Positions 1 through 8,336 of a DNA stretch of 64,000 bases are shown piece after piece. Within the stretch, counting starts at the first letter, position 1; each line of letters starts with the position of its first letter. Under the pieces are notes generated by a model, which saw nothing but the letters and a program-made list of their open reading frames with translations, searched no databases and was not told the origin of the DNA. This DNA comes from CAYJAB01 sp964368305. Lineage in GTDB: Bacteria > Bacillota_I > Bacilli_A > Erysipelotrichales > Erysipelotrichaceae. The stretch lies in contig CAYJAB010000004.1 of assembly GCA_964368305.1 (NCBI GenBank), forward strand, positions 23,707 through 87,706. Reading direction: 5' to 3'. A program made the translations under genes and the position numbers.

Positions 1-457
1 TGTTACGATTTTTAATCGTTATGGAAAAGAAACAATTGGATATGGTGTGCTAAGAAACTTTGGAACAAATCAAGGTGCTATCGCATCAAGTGTTTCTCAT
101 GATTCACACAATGTTACTGTTGTATATGATACTCCAGAGAATGGTAAAGCTGCTGTAGATGCCCTGATAGATATCAAAGGCGGGATGGCTGTTGCGAATC
201 ATGGTAAGGTAATAGGAACATTACCACTTCAAGTCGGAGGACTTATGTCTATTAATACTGCAGAAGTTGTTGCGGAACAATCTCAAGTATTAAAAGATGT
301 TATGCGAGAAATTGGATTAACAGTAATTGCGAATCCATTATTGAGAATTGTTACTTGTGCTCTTCCTGTAATTCCAGATACAAAAATGAGTGATCTTGGA
401 ATCATAGATGTTGCTACTCAAGCAATTTTACCTTTATATCCTGATTATACAAAATAA
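1..457 (+). CDS. ade: Adenine deaminase, C-terminal part (5' end outside window)
   Basis: The reading frame is open from base 2, so the gene is cut by the window edge and only about 150 C-terminal residues are present. Adenine deaminase converts adenine to hypoxanthine plus ammonia in purine salvage. The visible part carries the hallmarks of the family's C-terminal domain: RYGKETIGYGVLRNFG, the SHDSHN segment, and TLPLQVGGLMS about 60 residues later. The metal-binding amidohydrolase core lies upstream, out of view. A hairpin with a T-run follows the TAA stop, so this is the last gene of its transcript. Family assignment is confident; substrate is by homology only. Confidence 0.85.
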   Translation, partial: VTIFNRYGKETIGYGVLRNFGTNQGAIASSVSHDSHNVTVVYDTPENGKAAVDALIDIKGGMAVANHGKVIGTLPLQVGGLMSINTAEVVAEQSQVLKDVMREIGLTVIANPLLRIVTCALPVIPDTKMSDLGIIDVATQAILPLYPDYTK

Positions 458-467
458 ATATTCTTAT

Positions 468-511
468 AAAACAGATAGACAACATGATTATTAGGTCTAT
501 TTGTTTTTTTA
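468..511 (+). terminator. Rho-independent terminator after ade
   Basis: The arms AAACAGATAGAC (469-480) and GTCTATTTGTTT (494 onward) pair with one G-T wobble and run into a T-tract. It starts about 10 bases after the ade stop codon. Confidence 0.75.
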
Positions 512-632
512 TATTTTAAACTTATTTATGTTTTTAAATTTTGGTGTTATGAAAAAAAGCTACTGAAATGACAGATGGTGTACATGTACTTGTAATAAAG
601 ACCTTCATACTATTTTTTATAATATTATAATG

Positions 633-666
633 AAAAAAGTCAACAATCTATTGCTGACTTTTTTAT
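633..666. terminator. Bidirectional terminator between ade and the TtcA-family gene
   Basis: The arms AAAAAAGTCA and TGACTTTTTT enclose a short loop, with A- and T-runs at both ends, so it can stop transcription in either direction. It lies about 30 bases past the stop codon of the leftward TtcA-family gene, whose main terminator it probably is. Confidence 0.75.
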
Positions 667-698
667 GTTTAAGTAATGTTTTATATACTAGATAATAT

Positions 699-1439
699 TT
701 ATTTCTTTTTGTTCACAGGATGCCATAAATCAGTTTTATCATCATTATGTAGCATTAATAAAAAGTTATCTTTTGCCATAGGATATTTCTCATATAAGTC
801 ATTCAACATATGTTTAGTTTCAGTACGTTTAGTATATCCATCCATTGGACAAGTACTTCTAACAATCGGAACTTTAGATTCCATGATTGCTTTTTCTATA
901 TCACTCTCATATGCGTATACAAATGGTCTAATGAATGTAGTATCAGTACGACTCATGTACATTGTTGGTTTAAATGTAGCGAGTCTTCCACCATATATAG
1001 CATTCATAAGTAGTGTTTCTATAGCATCGTCTGCATGATGCCCAAATGCTATTTTATTACAATTTAATTTTTTTGCAGAATCAATTACAATACCTTTTTT
1101 TAATGTAGAACATAATGAACACTTAAGTGTTCCATCCTCATTTGCTTGGACTTTTAAAATATCATACACTTGACTTTCAAATAAATGAAATTCTATTCCT
1201 TTACTTTCAAAAAAGTGGATAGCTTCTGTAAAATCCATATTTGGAAATCCTAGTTTAATGTGTACTCCAACTATTTCAAATTTCTTATCAGCAAATTTTT
1301 GATATAAATGCATACAGTAAAGAAGAAGCATACTGTCTTTTCCACCACTTACTCCAATACATATACGATCGTTTTCTTGAATTAAATTGTATTCACGATC
1401 GGCTTTACGAATACAACCTAATATTTTTTTCATTGACAT
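699..1439 (-). CDS. TtcA-family tRNA 2-thiocytidine synthetase-like PP-loop ATPase
   Basis: This is an adenine-nucleotide alpha-hydrolase fold protein. The PP-loop SGGKDS is at residues 31-36, followed by the CSLC pair (Cys107 and Cys110) and a third cysteine in STCPMDG (Cys197). This is the Cys set that holds the [4Fe-4S] cluster in TtcA, which thiolates C32 of certain tRNAs. At 246 residues it is shorter than enterobacterial TtcA (about 310) but typical of the Firmicutes branch. The ATG at 1439 has an AAAGGA ribosome site. It is a lone leftward gene among rightward neighbours and has its own promoter overlapping that of truB. It could instead be a TtcA-like thiolase with another tRNA target. 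Confidence 0.75.
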   Translation of the reverse strand: MSMKKILGCIRKADREYNLIQENDRICIGVSGGKDSMLLLYCMHLYQKFADKKFEIVGVHIKLGFPNMDFTEAIHFFESKGIEFHLFESQVYDILKVQANEDGTLKCSLCSTLKKGIVIDSAKKLNCNKIAFGHHADDAIETLLMNAIYGGRLATFKPTMYMSRTDTTFIRPFVYAYESDIEKAIMESKVPIVRSTCPMDGYTKRTETKHMLNDLYEKYPMAKDNFLLMLHNDDKTDLWHPVNKKK

Positions 1440-1465
1440 AAATTTATTCCTTTGTTTATTTGCGT

Positions 1466-1494
1466 TGCTATTATATCATGAATTTATTATAATA
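1466..1494 (+). promoter_or_regulatory. Predicted promoter of truB-ribF
   Basis: TTGCTA (1466-1471), a 17-base spacer and TATAAT (1489-1494) lie about 24 bases before the truB start. The -35 abuts the -10 of the divergent TtcA-family gene. Confidence 0.6.
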
Positions 1495-1499
1495 TAAAA
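1471..1499 (-). promoter_or_regulatory. Predicted promoter of the TtcA-family gene
   Basis: On the minus strand an extended -10, TGATATAAT, has its hexamer at 1471-1476. A TTTATA hexamer lies 17 bases upstream (1494-1499). It overlaps the oppositely directed truB promoter. Confidence 0.5.
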
Positions 1500-1517
1500 G
1501 AAAAAAAAGGTGATAAT

Positions 1518-2354
1518 GTGAACGGAATACTATTAATAAACAAAGAAAAAGAAATGACATCATTTGATGTCATTGCAAAGCTTAGAAAAATACTACATAC
1601 AAAACAAATAGGGCATACAGGAACATTAGATCCAAATGCTACAGGACTTTTGATTGTAATGGTAGGAAAGGCATGCAAGATACTGCCTTACATTAAAAAT
1701 AATAAGAAAGAATATATTGCGACATTAAAATTTGGTTATAAAACTGATACAGGTGATATTTGGGGGAAAACAATTGAAGAAAAAGAAGTTAGTTCATTTG
1801 ATACTCAACAGATTGAAGCTGTTTTTAAGTCTTTTATTGGTAAACAAATGCAAGTTCCACCAATGGTAAGTGCAGTTAAAATTAATGGTAAAAAACTATA
1901 TGAATATGCCAGGGAAGGTATTGAAATAGAAAGACCAGCAAAAGAAATAGAAATTTATGAACTTGAACTTATTGAAATGGGTGAAGAAATTAAGTTTAGA
2001 GCAGTTTGCTCAAGTGGAACATTTATACGTGTTTTATGCGAAGAAATTGCTGAAAAGCTTAATAATATTGGAACAATGAGTAGATTAGTACGTACTAAGA
2101 TAGATCATTTTGAAGTAGAAAATGCTTTAAAATTAGATGAAATTTCTGATGATATCAAGCTTTTTACGCCGTATGAGATGTTGATTGATTACCCATATAT
2201 TGAATATGAAAATGTAGATGACATTTATAATGGTAAACGTATCTTTTTAGATACAGAGCATGATTTAGTTATGATTGTTTCAAAAAATGAAGTATTAGCT
2301 GCTTATAAAAGAGAAAACGGTAAAAAATTTAAAAGTATGAGAGGGTTTTGGTAA
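1518..2354 (+). CDS. truB: tRNA pseudouridine(55) synthase TruB
   Basis: TruB isomerises U55 to pseudouridine in the T-loop of nearly all tRNAs. The N-terminal signature HTGTLDPNATG is intact, with catalytic Asp38, and GTFIRVLCEEI follows in the second half as in other TruB proteins. Length (278 residues) is normal. Translation starts at a GTG, and an AAGGTGAT ribosome site ends three bases before it; no in-frame ATG fits better. The TAA stop overlaps the ribF ATG by one base, the usual truB-ribF coupling of Firmicutes. Confidence 0.93.
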   Translation: MNGILLINKEKEMTSFDVIAKLRKILHTKQIGHTGTLDPNATGLLIVMVGKACKILPYIKNNKKEYIATLKFGYKTDTGDIWGKTIEEKEVSSFDTQQIEAVFKSFIGKQMQVPPMVSAVKINGKKLYEYAREGIEIERPAKEIEIYELELIEMGEEIKFRAVCSSGTFIRVLCEEIAEKLNNIGTMSRLVRTKIDHFEVENALKLDEISDDIKLFTPYEMLIDYPYIEYENVDDIYNGKRIFLDTEHDLVMIVSKNEVLAAYKRENGKKFKSMRGFW

Positions 2355-3286
2355 TGAATACTCATGTTGTAACGTTACAAGGGTGTACTACATTAAAAGA
2401 AGAGTTTGCTGCGTGTATAGGTTATTTTGACGGAATTCATATGGGACATATGGAGTTATTAGATCAAACCATTAAGTATGCAACTCAAAATAATATTAAA
2501 AGTGCATTGATTACTTTTTATCCAGATCCAAAAGAGATTATTCATAAACTTGATGGAATTAGACATTTAACTACATTAGAAGATCGAAAAAAAATTGCAC
2601 AAAAAAGAGGAATTGATGAGTTTATTGTTCTAGATTTTACAATGACAATGGCAAATGCCTCAGTGGATGATTTTATTTCTATGTTGAATCATTTACCGTT
2701 AAAAGCACTGATTTGTGGATTTGATTTTAAGTTTGCGAAAAAAGGTTTAGGTAGTGTTACTTCATTTACAAAAGACACTTCAAATTTTGAAGTGATTGTT
2801 GTGAATGAAGTTCTATTTAATAATGAAAAAATTAGTTCTTCGAGCATTGTGAAGTTGATTGAAGAAGGAAATATTATACAAGCAAATATAATGTTGGGTT
2901 ATCCATACTCAATCAAAGGTATTGTGGTACATGGTAAGAAAAAGGGGAGAACAATTGGATTTCCTACATGTAATATTGGATTTACTGATGAATACATCAT
3001 TCCTAAAAAGGGAGTGTATGTAGGGGAAATTACTGTTAAAGGAAAAAAATATTCAGCGATGATTAATGTTGGAATGAATCCTACATTTAATTTAAATCAT
3101 ACAGTATCAATTGAAGCGCATATTTTGGATTTCAATGAATTTATATATCTTGAAAAAGTGAGTGTTTGTTTTTATGATAGAATTAGAGAAGAAAAGAAAT
3201 TTGACTCAATTGATAGCTTAAAATCACAGTTAAAAAGTGATGTAGAAACAACAAAAAATTACTTTTTAGATAAAGTCACTATCTAA
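2354..3286 (+). CDS. ribF: Bifunctional riboflavin kinase / FAD synthetase
   Basis: RibF makes FMN from riboflavin and then FAD. The N-terminal adenylyltransferase half has GYFDGIHMGH (residues 23-32, a nucleotidyltransferase HxGH motif) and KISSSSI near residue 160 in place of the usual ISST motif. The C-terminal flavokinase half has GRTIGFPTCNI (about 198-208). I chose the ATG at 2354, which overlaps the truB stop; a TTG six bases upstream is possible but lacks a better ribosome site. The window also holds RibU with an FMN riboswitch, so uptake and activation of riboflavin are both encoded here. Confidence 0.93.
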   Translation: MNTHVVTLQGCTTLKEEFAACIGYFDGIHMGHMELLDQTIKYATQNNIKSALITFYPDPKEIIHKLDGIRHLTTLEDRKKIAQKRGIDEFIVLDFTMTMANASVDDFISMLNHLPLKALICGFDFKFAKKGLGSVTSFTKDTSNFEVIVVNEVLFNNEKISSSSIVKLIEEGNIIQANIMLGYPYSIKGIVVHGKKKGRTIGFPTCNIGFTDEYIIPKKGVYVGEITVKGKKYSAMINVGMNPTFNLNHTVSIEAHILDFNEFIYLEKVSVCFYDRIREEKKFDSIDSLKSQLKSDVETTKNYFLDKVTI

Positions 3287-3299
3287 ATCATAAATAATT

Positions 3300-3308
3300 T
3301 GTTATAAT
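3300..3308 (+). promoter_or_regulatory. Extended -10 promoter of the yqhY-like gene
   Basis: TGTTATAAT (TG-n-TATAAT) ends 16 bases before the chosen ATG. No convincing -35 hexamer is visible. The expected leader is only about 10 bases. Confidence 0.5.
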
Positions 3309-3324
3309 AGACTGGGTGATAAAA

Positions 3325-3654
3325 ATGGCAAATGAATATATTGTAATAAAAGAAAAGTGTGAAGAATTCGGACATATCGCTTTAACAAAAGGTGTGTTTG
3401 ACACAATTGTCTGCTTAACAGTGGATGAAGATGAAAAAGTAGTTTTGTGTGACAATAAAGCATTTACTAAACCAAGTATTTCAAAAATCACAAAAAATGA
3501 GCTAAATATATCTGTTGACATTAAAGTTAAATTTGGTGCAAATGTAAATGAAGTTTGTGAAAAACTACAAGATAAAATTCATCAAACAATTTTCCAAATG
3601 ACTGAATTAAATTGTCGTTCGGTTAATATCCGCGTTACTGGATTTGTTTTTTAA
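3325..3654 (+). CDS. Asp23/Gls24 family protein (YqhY-like)
   Basis: A small cytoplasmic protein of the Asp23/Gls24 (DUF322) family. The pattern is a beta-rich N-terminus, a central INVSVDIKVKFG-like strand (here LNISVDIKVKFG), and a C-terminal helix ending in NIRVTGFVF. Position just upstream of nusB matches yqhY of Bacillus, a gene linked there to control of acetyl-CoA carboxylase and lipid synthesis; accB and accC are absent next to it here. The ATG at 3325 has GGGTGAT four bases upstream; the GTG at 3316 lies inside the expected start of the transcript and is less likely. A second family member (YloU type) is at 50879-51238. Confidence 0.75.
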   Translation: MANEYIVIKEKCEEFGHIALTKGVFDTIVCLTVDEDEKVVLCDNKAFTKPSISKITKNELNISVDIKVKFGANVNEVCEKLQDKIHQTIFQMTELNCRSVNIRVTGFVF

Positions 3655-3684
3655 ACACCTTTATTGGTGTTTTATTTTGTTAAT
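3653..3684 (+). terminator. Terminator after the yqhY-like gene
   Basis: AAACACC and GGTGTTT arms with a short loop are followed by TTATTTTGTT, so this short gene is probably a separate transcript from the nusB operon. Confidence 0.65.
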
Positions 3685-3720
3685 AAAAGTGTGTAATTAT
3701 ATATGAGATGGAGGTAAAAT

Positions 3721-4098
3721 ATGAATCGCCATAAACAAAGAGAACAAGCAATGTTTTGTTTATATCAACATTTATTATTAAATAAAGATATCAACATTAT
3801 ATTAGAAGAGATGATAGAAAATGAAGAAATAAGAGATGGTTATTTTATGCAATCATTGACTGTCAATGCTGTTAAAAATAAAGTATTTATTATTGAAGAG
3901 ATCCAAAAGAGATTAACTGATTGGGAATTTGATCGTCTAGGATATATTGAGCAAAGTATTTTATTACTTGCTGGATGTGAACTTTACTCTGAAAATGATG
4001 AAAAAGCTGTTGTTATCGATGAAGCAATTAAATTGGCTAAATTTTATTGTGATGATGACACATACAAATTGATAAATGGTGTATTAGATAGACTATGA
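3721..4098 (+). CDS. nusB: Transcription antitermination factor NusB
   Basis: NusB binds boxA RNA with NusE (S10) to allow rRNA operon antitermination. It is an all-alpha protein of 125 residues. The conserved C-terminal block is present: LGYIEQSILLLAGCEL followed by AVVIDEAIKLAKFYCDDDTYKLINGVLDRL in two segments, as in the NusB family. A GGAGG ribosome site precedes the ATG. The stop overlaps the xseA start (ATGA), and it heads a run whose order (nusB-xseA-xseB-ispA-dxs-tlyA-recN) is that of Bacillus without folD and ahrC. Confidence 0.92.
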   Translation: MNRHKQREQAMFCLYQHLLLNKDINIILEEMIENEEIRDGYFMQSLTVNAVKNKVFIIEEIQKRLTDWEFDRLGYIEQSILLLAGCELYSENDEKAVVIDEAIKLAKFYCDDDTYKLINGVLDRL

Positions 4099-5423
4099 TA
4101 AATGAATCATGGTCTGTTACTACTGTTGTCCGCTATCTGAAAAATAAACTGGATAATGATTCTCTTATTCAGTCTATTCTTGTTAAGGGAGAAGTCTCTA
4201 ATTTTACAAGACATACGAGTGGGCATTTTTATTTTACTTTGAAGGATCAAACAAGTCGAATATCATGTGTTATGTTTAGAAGTAATACATCAAATGCGCC
4301 TTATGATATAAAAAATGGAATGCAACTTGTTGTAAATGGTTCTATAAGTATGTTTGAAGCAACAGGGGCGGTGCAATTGTATGCAAGAAGCATTGTACAA
4401 GATGGAATTGGAGATTTATATCAAAGACTTGAATTTTTAAAAAATAAACTATTAAATGAAGGTTATTTCGATGAAAAACATAAAAAAACAATACCAAGGT
4501 ATATATCAAAGATTGCACTTGTTACAGGAAATGAAACTGCAGCTAGAAAAGATGTACTAACTACTATTAAAAGAAGGTGGCCTCTTATTGAAATAGATGA
4601 ATTTCCATGTCTTGTTCAAGGAACAAATGCATATTTAGAGATATCCGATGCTTTATTAAAAGCAGATAATTCTAATGCAGATGTTATATTATTAGTTAGA
4701 GGTGGCGGTTCTATTGAAGATTTATGGTCATTTAATGAAGAATTGGTAGTTAAAACTATATTTAAACTTCATACACCGATTATTTCTGGGATTGGACATG
4801 AAATAGACACTACACTTGCTGATCTTGTATCTGATCGTCGTGCTGCAACACCAACTGCTGCTGCTGAACTTGCATCAGTTGATAGACTTAGTGTTCAAAA
4901 AGAATTATTTTTATTAAAAAATAGGATGTTATATAATATAAAAGTCCTACTTGAAGGGAAAAGACATTTTATAAATAATTATCAAAATAATAAGTATTTT
5001 AAAGAACCTACGCTTTACATTAGTGAAAAACAAATGATTCTTGATTTATATAAGTCAAACTTATTGAAGTATACTAATATTGTAAGCGATAAAAGAGTAG
5101 AGCTTTCTTTAAGTGCTCATCATATTACAAGACTTGCAAAACAGTTTTCATTACACAAAAGTAATCATTTACTTTCTGTTTCAAAATTATTACAACATAA
5201 AATTGAAATAATGCTTGCTTTAAGAAAGCAAAGTGTGTTGAAAAACATTGATTTACTGCAAGCTTATTCCCCATTAAATGTCATAAAAAGGGGATATTCT
5301 GTTACATATAAAGATGACAAAGTTGTTAATAGTATAGATTTATTGAATAAAGATGATCAAATTATTACAAAATTAAAAGATGGTAATATTACATCAATTA
5401 TAATGAAAAAGGAGAAAATATGA
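4095..5423 (+). CDS. xseA: Exodeoxyribonuclease VII large subunit
   Basis: Catalytic subunit of the single-strand-specific exonuclease VII, used in mismatch and crosslink repair. An N-terminal OB-fold (about residues 1-110, with HFYFTLKDQTSRISCVMF) precedes the nuclease domain. That domain contains RGGGSIEDLWSFNEE and GIGHEIDTTLADLVSDRRAATPTAAAE, both diagnostic. The rest is a long helical, coiled-coil region that binds XseB. Length (442) is normal. ATGA overlaps couple it to nusB upstream and xseB downstream. Confidence 0.95.
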   Translation: MINESWSVTTVVRYLKNKLDNDSLIQSILVKGEVSNFTRHTSGHFYFTLKDQTSRISCVMFRSNTSNAPYDIKNGMQLVVNGSISMFEATGAVQLYARSIVQDGIGDLYQRLEFLKNKLLNEGYFDEKHKKTIPRYISKIALVTGNETAARKDVLTTIKRRWPLIEIDEFPCLVQGTNAYLEISDALLKADNSNADVILLVRGGGSIEDLWSFNEELVVKTIFKLHTPIISGIGHEIDTTLADLVSDRRAATPTAAAELASVDRLSVQKELFLLKNRMLYNIKVLLEGKRHFINNYQNNKYFKEPTLYISEKQMILDLYKSNLLKYTNIVSDKRVELSLSAHHITRLAKQFSLHKSNHLLSVSKLLQHKIEIMLALRKQSVLKNIDLLQAYSPLNVIKRGYSVTYKDDKVVNSIDLLNKDDQIITKLKDGNITSIIMKKEKI

Positions 5424-5626
5424 GTAAAATAAATTTTGAGGAATCGATGGAACGTATTAATGAAATCGTAACTAAATTGGAAAAAAATGAAGTGACTTTA
5501 GATGAATCTATTTCATTATTTGAAGAAGGTTTAAAACTAATTCAAACATGTGATGGTGTTTTAAAAGGATTTGAAGAAAAAGTAGATACTTTAATGGAAG
5601 AGTATAAGGCAAATGATTCAAACTAA
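5420..5626 (+). CDS. xseB: Exodeoxyribonuclease VII small subunit
   Basis: A 68-residue two-helix protein with the family pattern: FEESMERINEIVTKLE, then LDESISLFEEGLKLIQTC. Several copies wrap the coiled coil of XseA to form active exonuclease VII. The ATG overlaps the xseA stop by four bases, and the gene overlaps the start of ispA by 14 bases, so all three are translated as a coupled set. Confidence 0.92.
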   Translation: MSKINFEESMERINEIVTKLEKNEVTLDESISLFEEGLKLIQTCDGVLKGFEEKVDTLMEEYKANDSN

Positions 5627-6461
5627 TCAATTTGATGAGATATTGTTTTCTTATTTTGATACAAATTCATCATCTGAAACTGAAAAAGCAATGCTATATG
5701 CATTACAAACTGGTGGAAAAAGAATTAGACCGTTACTACTATTGACTGTTTTAGATTCATATCAGAAAAATATTAATATAGGCTATTCAACTGCGTGTGC
5801 CATTGAAATGATTCATACATATAGCTTAATTCATGATGATTTGCCTGCTATGGATAATGATGATTATCGTCGTGGAAAATTAACATGCCATAAACAATTT
5901 AATGAAGCAATCGCAATACTTGCAGGAGATGGACTCCTTACACGCGCATTTCAAATTGTTTCAGATGATACATTATTAACAAGTGATCAAAAAGTTAGAG
6001 TTATTTCTTATTTATCACGCTATGCGGGATACAAAGGAATGATTTTAGGGCAAGAATTCGACATGATAAGCGAAAATCAAGATGTTTCGGTTGAATTTTT
6101 AAAACAGATTCATCATCATAAAACTGGTCATTTAATTGCAATTCCATTAATAACGGCTGCGATTATTGCAAACAAAGAAGAAGATATTGAATCTTTGAAA
6201 TTACTAGGGTTTACAATTGGCCTTGCTTTTCAAATTCAAGATGATATTTTTGATGTAACAAAAAATTTAAAGAATGAAAATCTTGAAAGTAGTGATTTAA
6301 AAAATAATAAAGCAACATATGTCTCATTGCTTGGGCTTGAAAATGCACAAGAAACACTTAAAAAGACCTTTGCATTATGTTATTATTTAATAGACAAATT
6401 AAGTTTAAATAAAGAACAATTAATTGAACTTGTAAATAAGATTGAGAATAGAACTCATTAG
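5613..6461 (+). CDS. ispA: Polyprenyl synthetase (farnesyl/geranylgeranyl diphosphate synthase)
   Basis: Condenses IPP with allylic diphosphates to make farnesyl (or geranylgeranyl) diphosphate for undecaprenyl carrier and quinone side chains. The first Asp-rich motif DDLPAMDND is at residues 75-83 and the second, QIQDDIFD, at 207-214. GGKRIRP near residue 34 binds IPP. The spacing inside the first motif is DDxxxxD, as in bacterial short-chain synthases. It overlaps xseB by 14 bases and is followed by dxs, linking it to the MEP pathway. Product chain length cannot be fixed from sequence alone. Confidence 0.9.
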   Translation: MIQTNQFDEILFSYFDTNSSSETEKAMLYALQTGGKRIRPLLLLTVLDSYQKNINIGYSTACAIEMIHTYSLIHDDLPAMDNDDYRRGKLTCHKQFNEAIAILAGDGLLTRAFQIVSDDTLLTSDQKVRVISYLSRYAGYKGMILGQEFDMISENQDVSVEFLKQIHHHKTGHLIAIPLITAAIIANKEEDIESLKLLGFTIGLAFQIQDDIFDVTKNLKNENLESSDLKNNKATYVSLLGLENAQETLKKTFALCYYLIDKLSLNKEQLIELVNKIENRTH

Positions 6462-6470
6462 GAGGTAAAA

Positions 6471-8336
6471 ATGGATATTACTAAGATTGAAGATCCTAAA
6501 TTTTTAAAATCATTAAATACTGCTGAAATGAATGCACTTGCTGAAGATATCAGACGTTTTTTAATTACAAATGTAAGTAAAACAGGAGGGCATTTATCTA
6601 GTAATTTGGGTGTTGTTGAATTAACAATGGCATTACATTATGTTTTTGATTCACCAAAGGATAAAATATTTTTTGATGTAGGTCACCAAAGTTATATTCA
6701 TAAAATTCTAACTGGACGTGCACCACGTTTTCATACATTAAGACAATGGGATGGAATTTCTGGTTTTCAAAAACGCAGTGAAAGCGTGCATGATGTATGG
6801 GAAGCAGGCCATTCCTCAACTTCTTTATCTGCTGCACTTGGTATGGCAGTGACACGTGATTTAAATAATGAATCTTATCATGTTGTTCCTGTTATTGGGG
6901 ATGGTGCACTTGCAAGTGGAATGTCACTTGAAGCACTCAATCAAATTGGAGGATTAAAGAAGAATATGATTATTGTTTTTAATGATAATAATATGTCTAT
7001 ATCACAAAATGTAGGGGCTATTTCAAATGGTCTTGGAAAATTAAGATCTAGTAAACCTTATAATTTGATTAAGCATGATACTAAAGAACTACTATCTTCT
7101 ACACATGTAGGTAAAAGTGTGCTAGGAGGATTAAGATCTGTTAAAGACATGATTAAGAAAAGCGTAGTTGATCCATCTATTTTTACAGAATTTAATTTAG
7201 AATATTATGGTCCAGTGGATGGACATGATATTAAGCAACTTATAAATGTATTTGAAGCTGCGAAGTCACACGATGGACCTATTGTAGTCCATGTTCTAAC
7301 TAAAAAAGGAAAAGGTTATAAATACTGTGAAAACGATTATGAAGGGTATTGGCATGGAGTAGGATCATTTGATCCTGAAACTGGTCATTCATTAAGTGAG
7401 ACACCAGGTGGCCACTTAAGTTGGTCACAAATTATGTCAGAATCACTTATTAAACAAGCAATGTCTAATAAAGATGTTGTTGCGATTACACCTGCAATGA
7501 TTACAGGAAGCAAACTTGAACGTTTCTTTAACCAATTTCCAGAGCGTTCTTTTGACTGCGGAATTGCTGAAGAGCATGCAATGACATTCGCTGCATCTCT
7601 TGCGGTAAATGGTAAAAAGCCATTTATTTCAGTCTATTCTTCATTTATACAAAGAGCATATGATCAAATTAACCATGATATCGCAAGAATGGATGCACCT
7701 GTTGTAATTGGTATAGACCGTGCTGGTCTTGTAGGAGAAGATGGAGACACACATCATGGGGTGTTTGATGTAGGTATTTTAATGCCACTTCCTAATATTA
7801 TTATTTCTCAACCGAAAGATTCTATCGAAGCGGAGTCTTTACTGCATACGGCATTTAATACAAATCATCCTTTTGTGATTAGATATCCAAGAGGAAGTGC
7901 TCCTTATTTTGACAATAATAAAAACGAATTAATAAAAATTGGAACTTGGACGAAAGAATATGAAGCAGAGAATAGTAAACTTGTTGTACTTGCTTACGGA
8001 CCTGATGTAAATAGAATTACACAAAAAGCAATTATCAATGAACTTCCTATTACAGTCATTAATGCAAGATTTTTTAAACCATTAGATAATGTTATGTTGA
8101 ATGAAATTTCTAACTCTAATTTACCTATTATTTGTTATGAAACAGATATGTTAAAAGGAGGATTATCAAGTAGTATTTTAGAATATTATAATGATACAAA
8201 GCAAAATGTTAATTTAATTCGAATTGGAATTGACGATGTATTTGTAACGCATGGTTCTGTTTCAAATTTAAGGAAGTCACAACATATCGATATTAATTCC
8301 TTATTTGAAAAAATCTTATCGATTGTTGAGGCATAA
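6471..8336 (+). CDS. dxs: 1-deoxy-D-xylulose-5-phosphate synthase
   Basis: A thiamine-diphosphate enzyme that joins pyruvate and glyceraldehyde-3-phosphate in the first step of the MEP isoprenoid pathway. The N-terminal TPP domain has VGHQSYIHKILTG (about 70-82) and the GDGALASGMSLEA motif starting at residue 143. The central pyrimidine domain has CGIAEEHAMTFAA, and the C-terminal transketolase-type domain is complete. Length (621) is normal. A strong AGGAGG site precedes the ATG. Its TAA overlaps the tlyA ATG by one base. Confidence 0.95.
   Translation: MDITKIEDPKFLKSLNTAEMNALAEDIRRFLITNVSKTGGHLSSNLGVVELTMALHYVFDSPKDKIFFDVGHQSYIHKILTGRAPRFHTLRQWDGISGFQKRSESVHDVWEAGHSSTSLSAALGMAVTRDLNNESYHVVPVIGDGALASGMSLEALNQIGGLKKNMIIVFNDNNMSISQNVGAISNGLGKLRSSKPYNLIKHDTKELLSSTHVGKSVLGGLRSVKDMIKKSVVDPSIFTEFNLEYYGPVDGHDIKQLINVFEAAKSHDGPIVVHVLTKKGKGYKYCENDYEGYWHGVGSFDPETGHSLSETPGGHLSWSQIMSESLIKQAMSNKDVVAITPAMITGSKLERFFNQFPERSFDCGIAEEHAMTFAASLAVNGKKPFISVYSSFIQRAYDQINHDIARMDAPVVIGIDRAGLVGEDGDTHHGVFDVGILMPLPNIIISQPKDSIEAESLLHTAFNTNHPFVIRYPRGSAPYFDNNKNELIKIGTWTKEYEAENSKLVVLAYGPDVNRITQKAIINELPITVINARFFKPLDNVMLNEISNSNLPIICYETDMLKGGLSSSILEYYNDTKQNVNLIRIGIDDVFVTHGSVSNLRKSQHIDINSLFEKILSIVEA

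Noticed and set aside
560..590. TGTACATGTACTTGT palindrome as an operator
   Set aside because: It lies between two terminators with no gene start nearby; probably chance or a remnant.
676..1038. 120-codon plus-strand frame over the TtcA-family gene
   Set aside because: Antisense to a gene with intact PP-loop and Cys motifs; no ribosome site and no recognisable domain.
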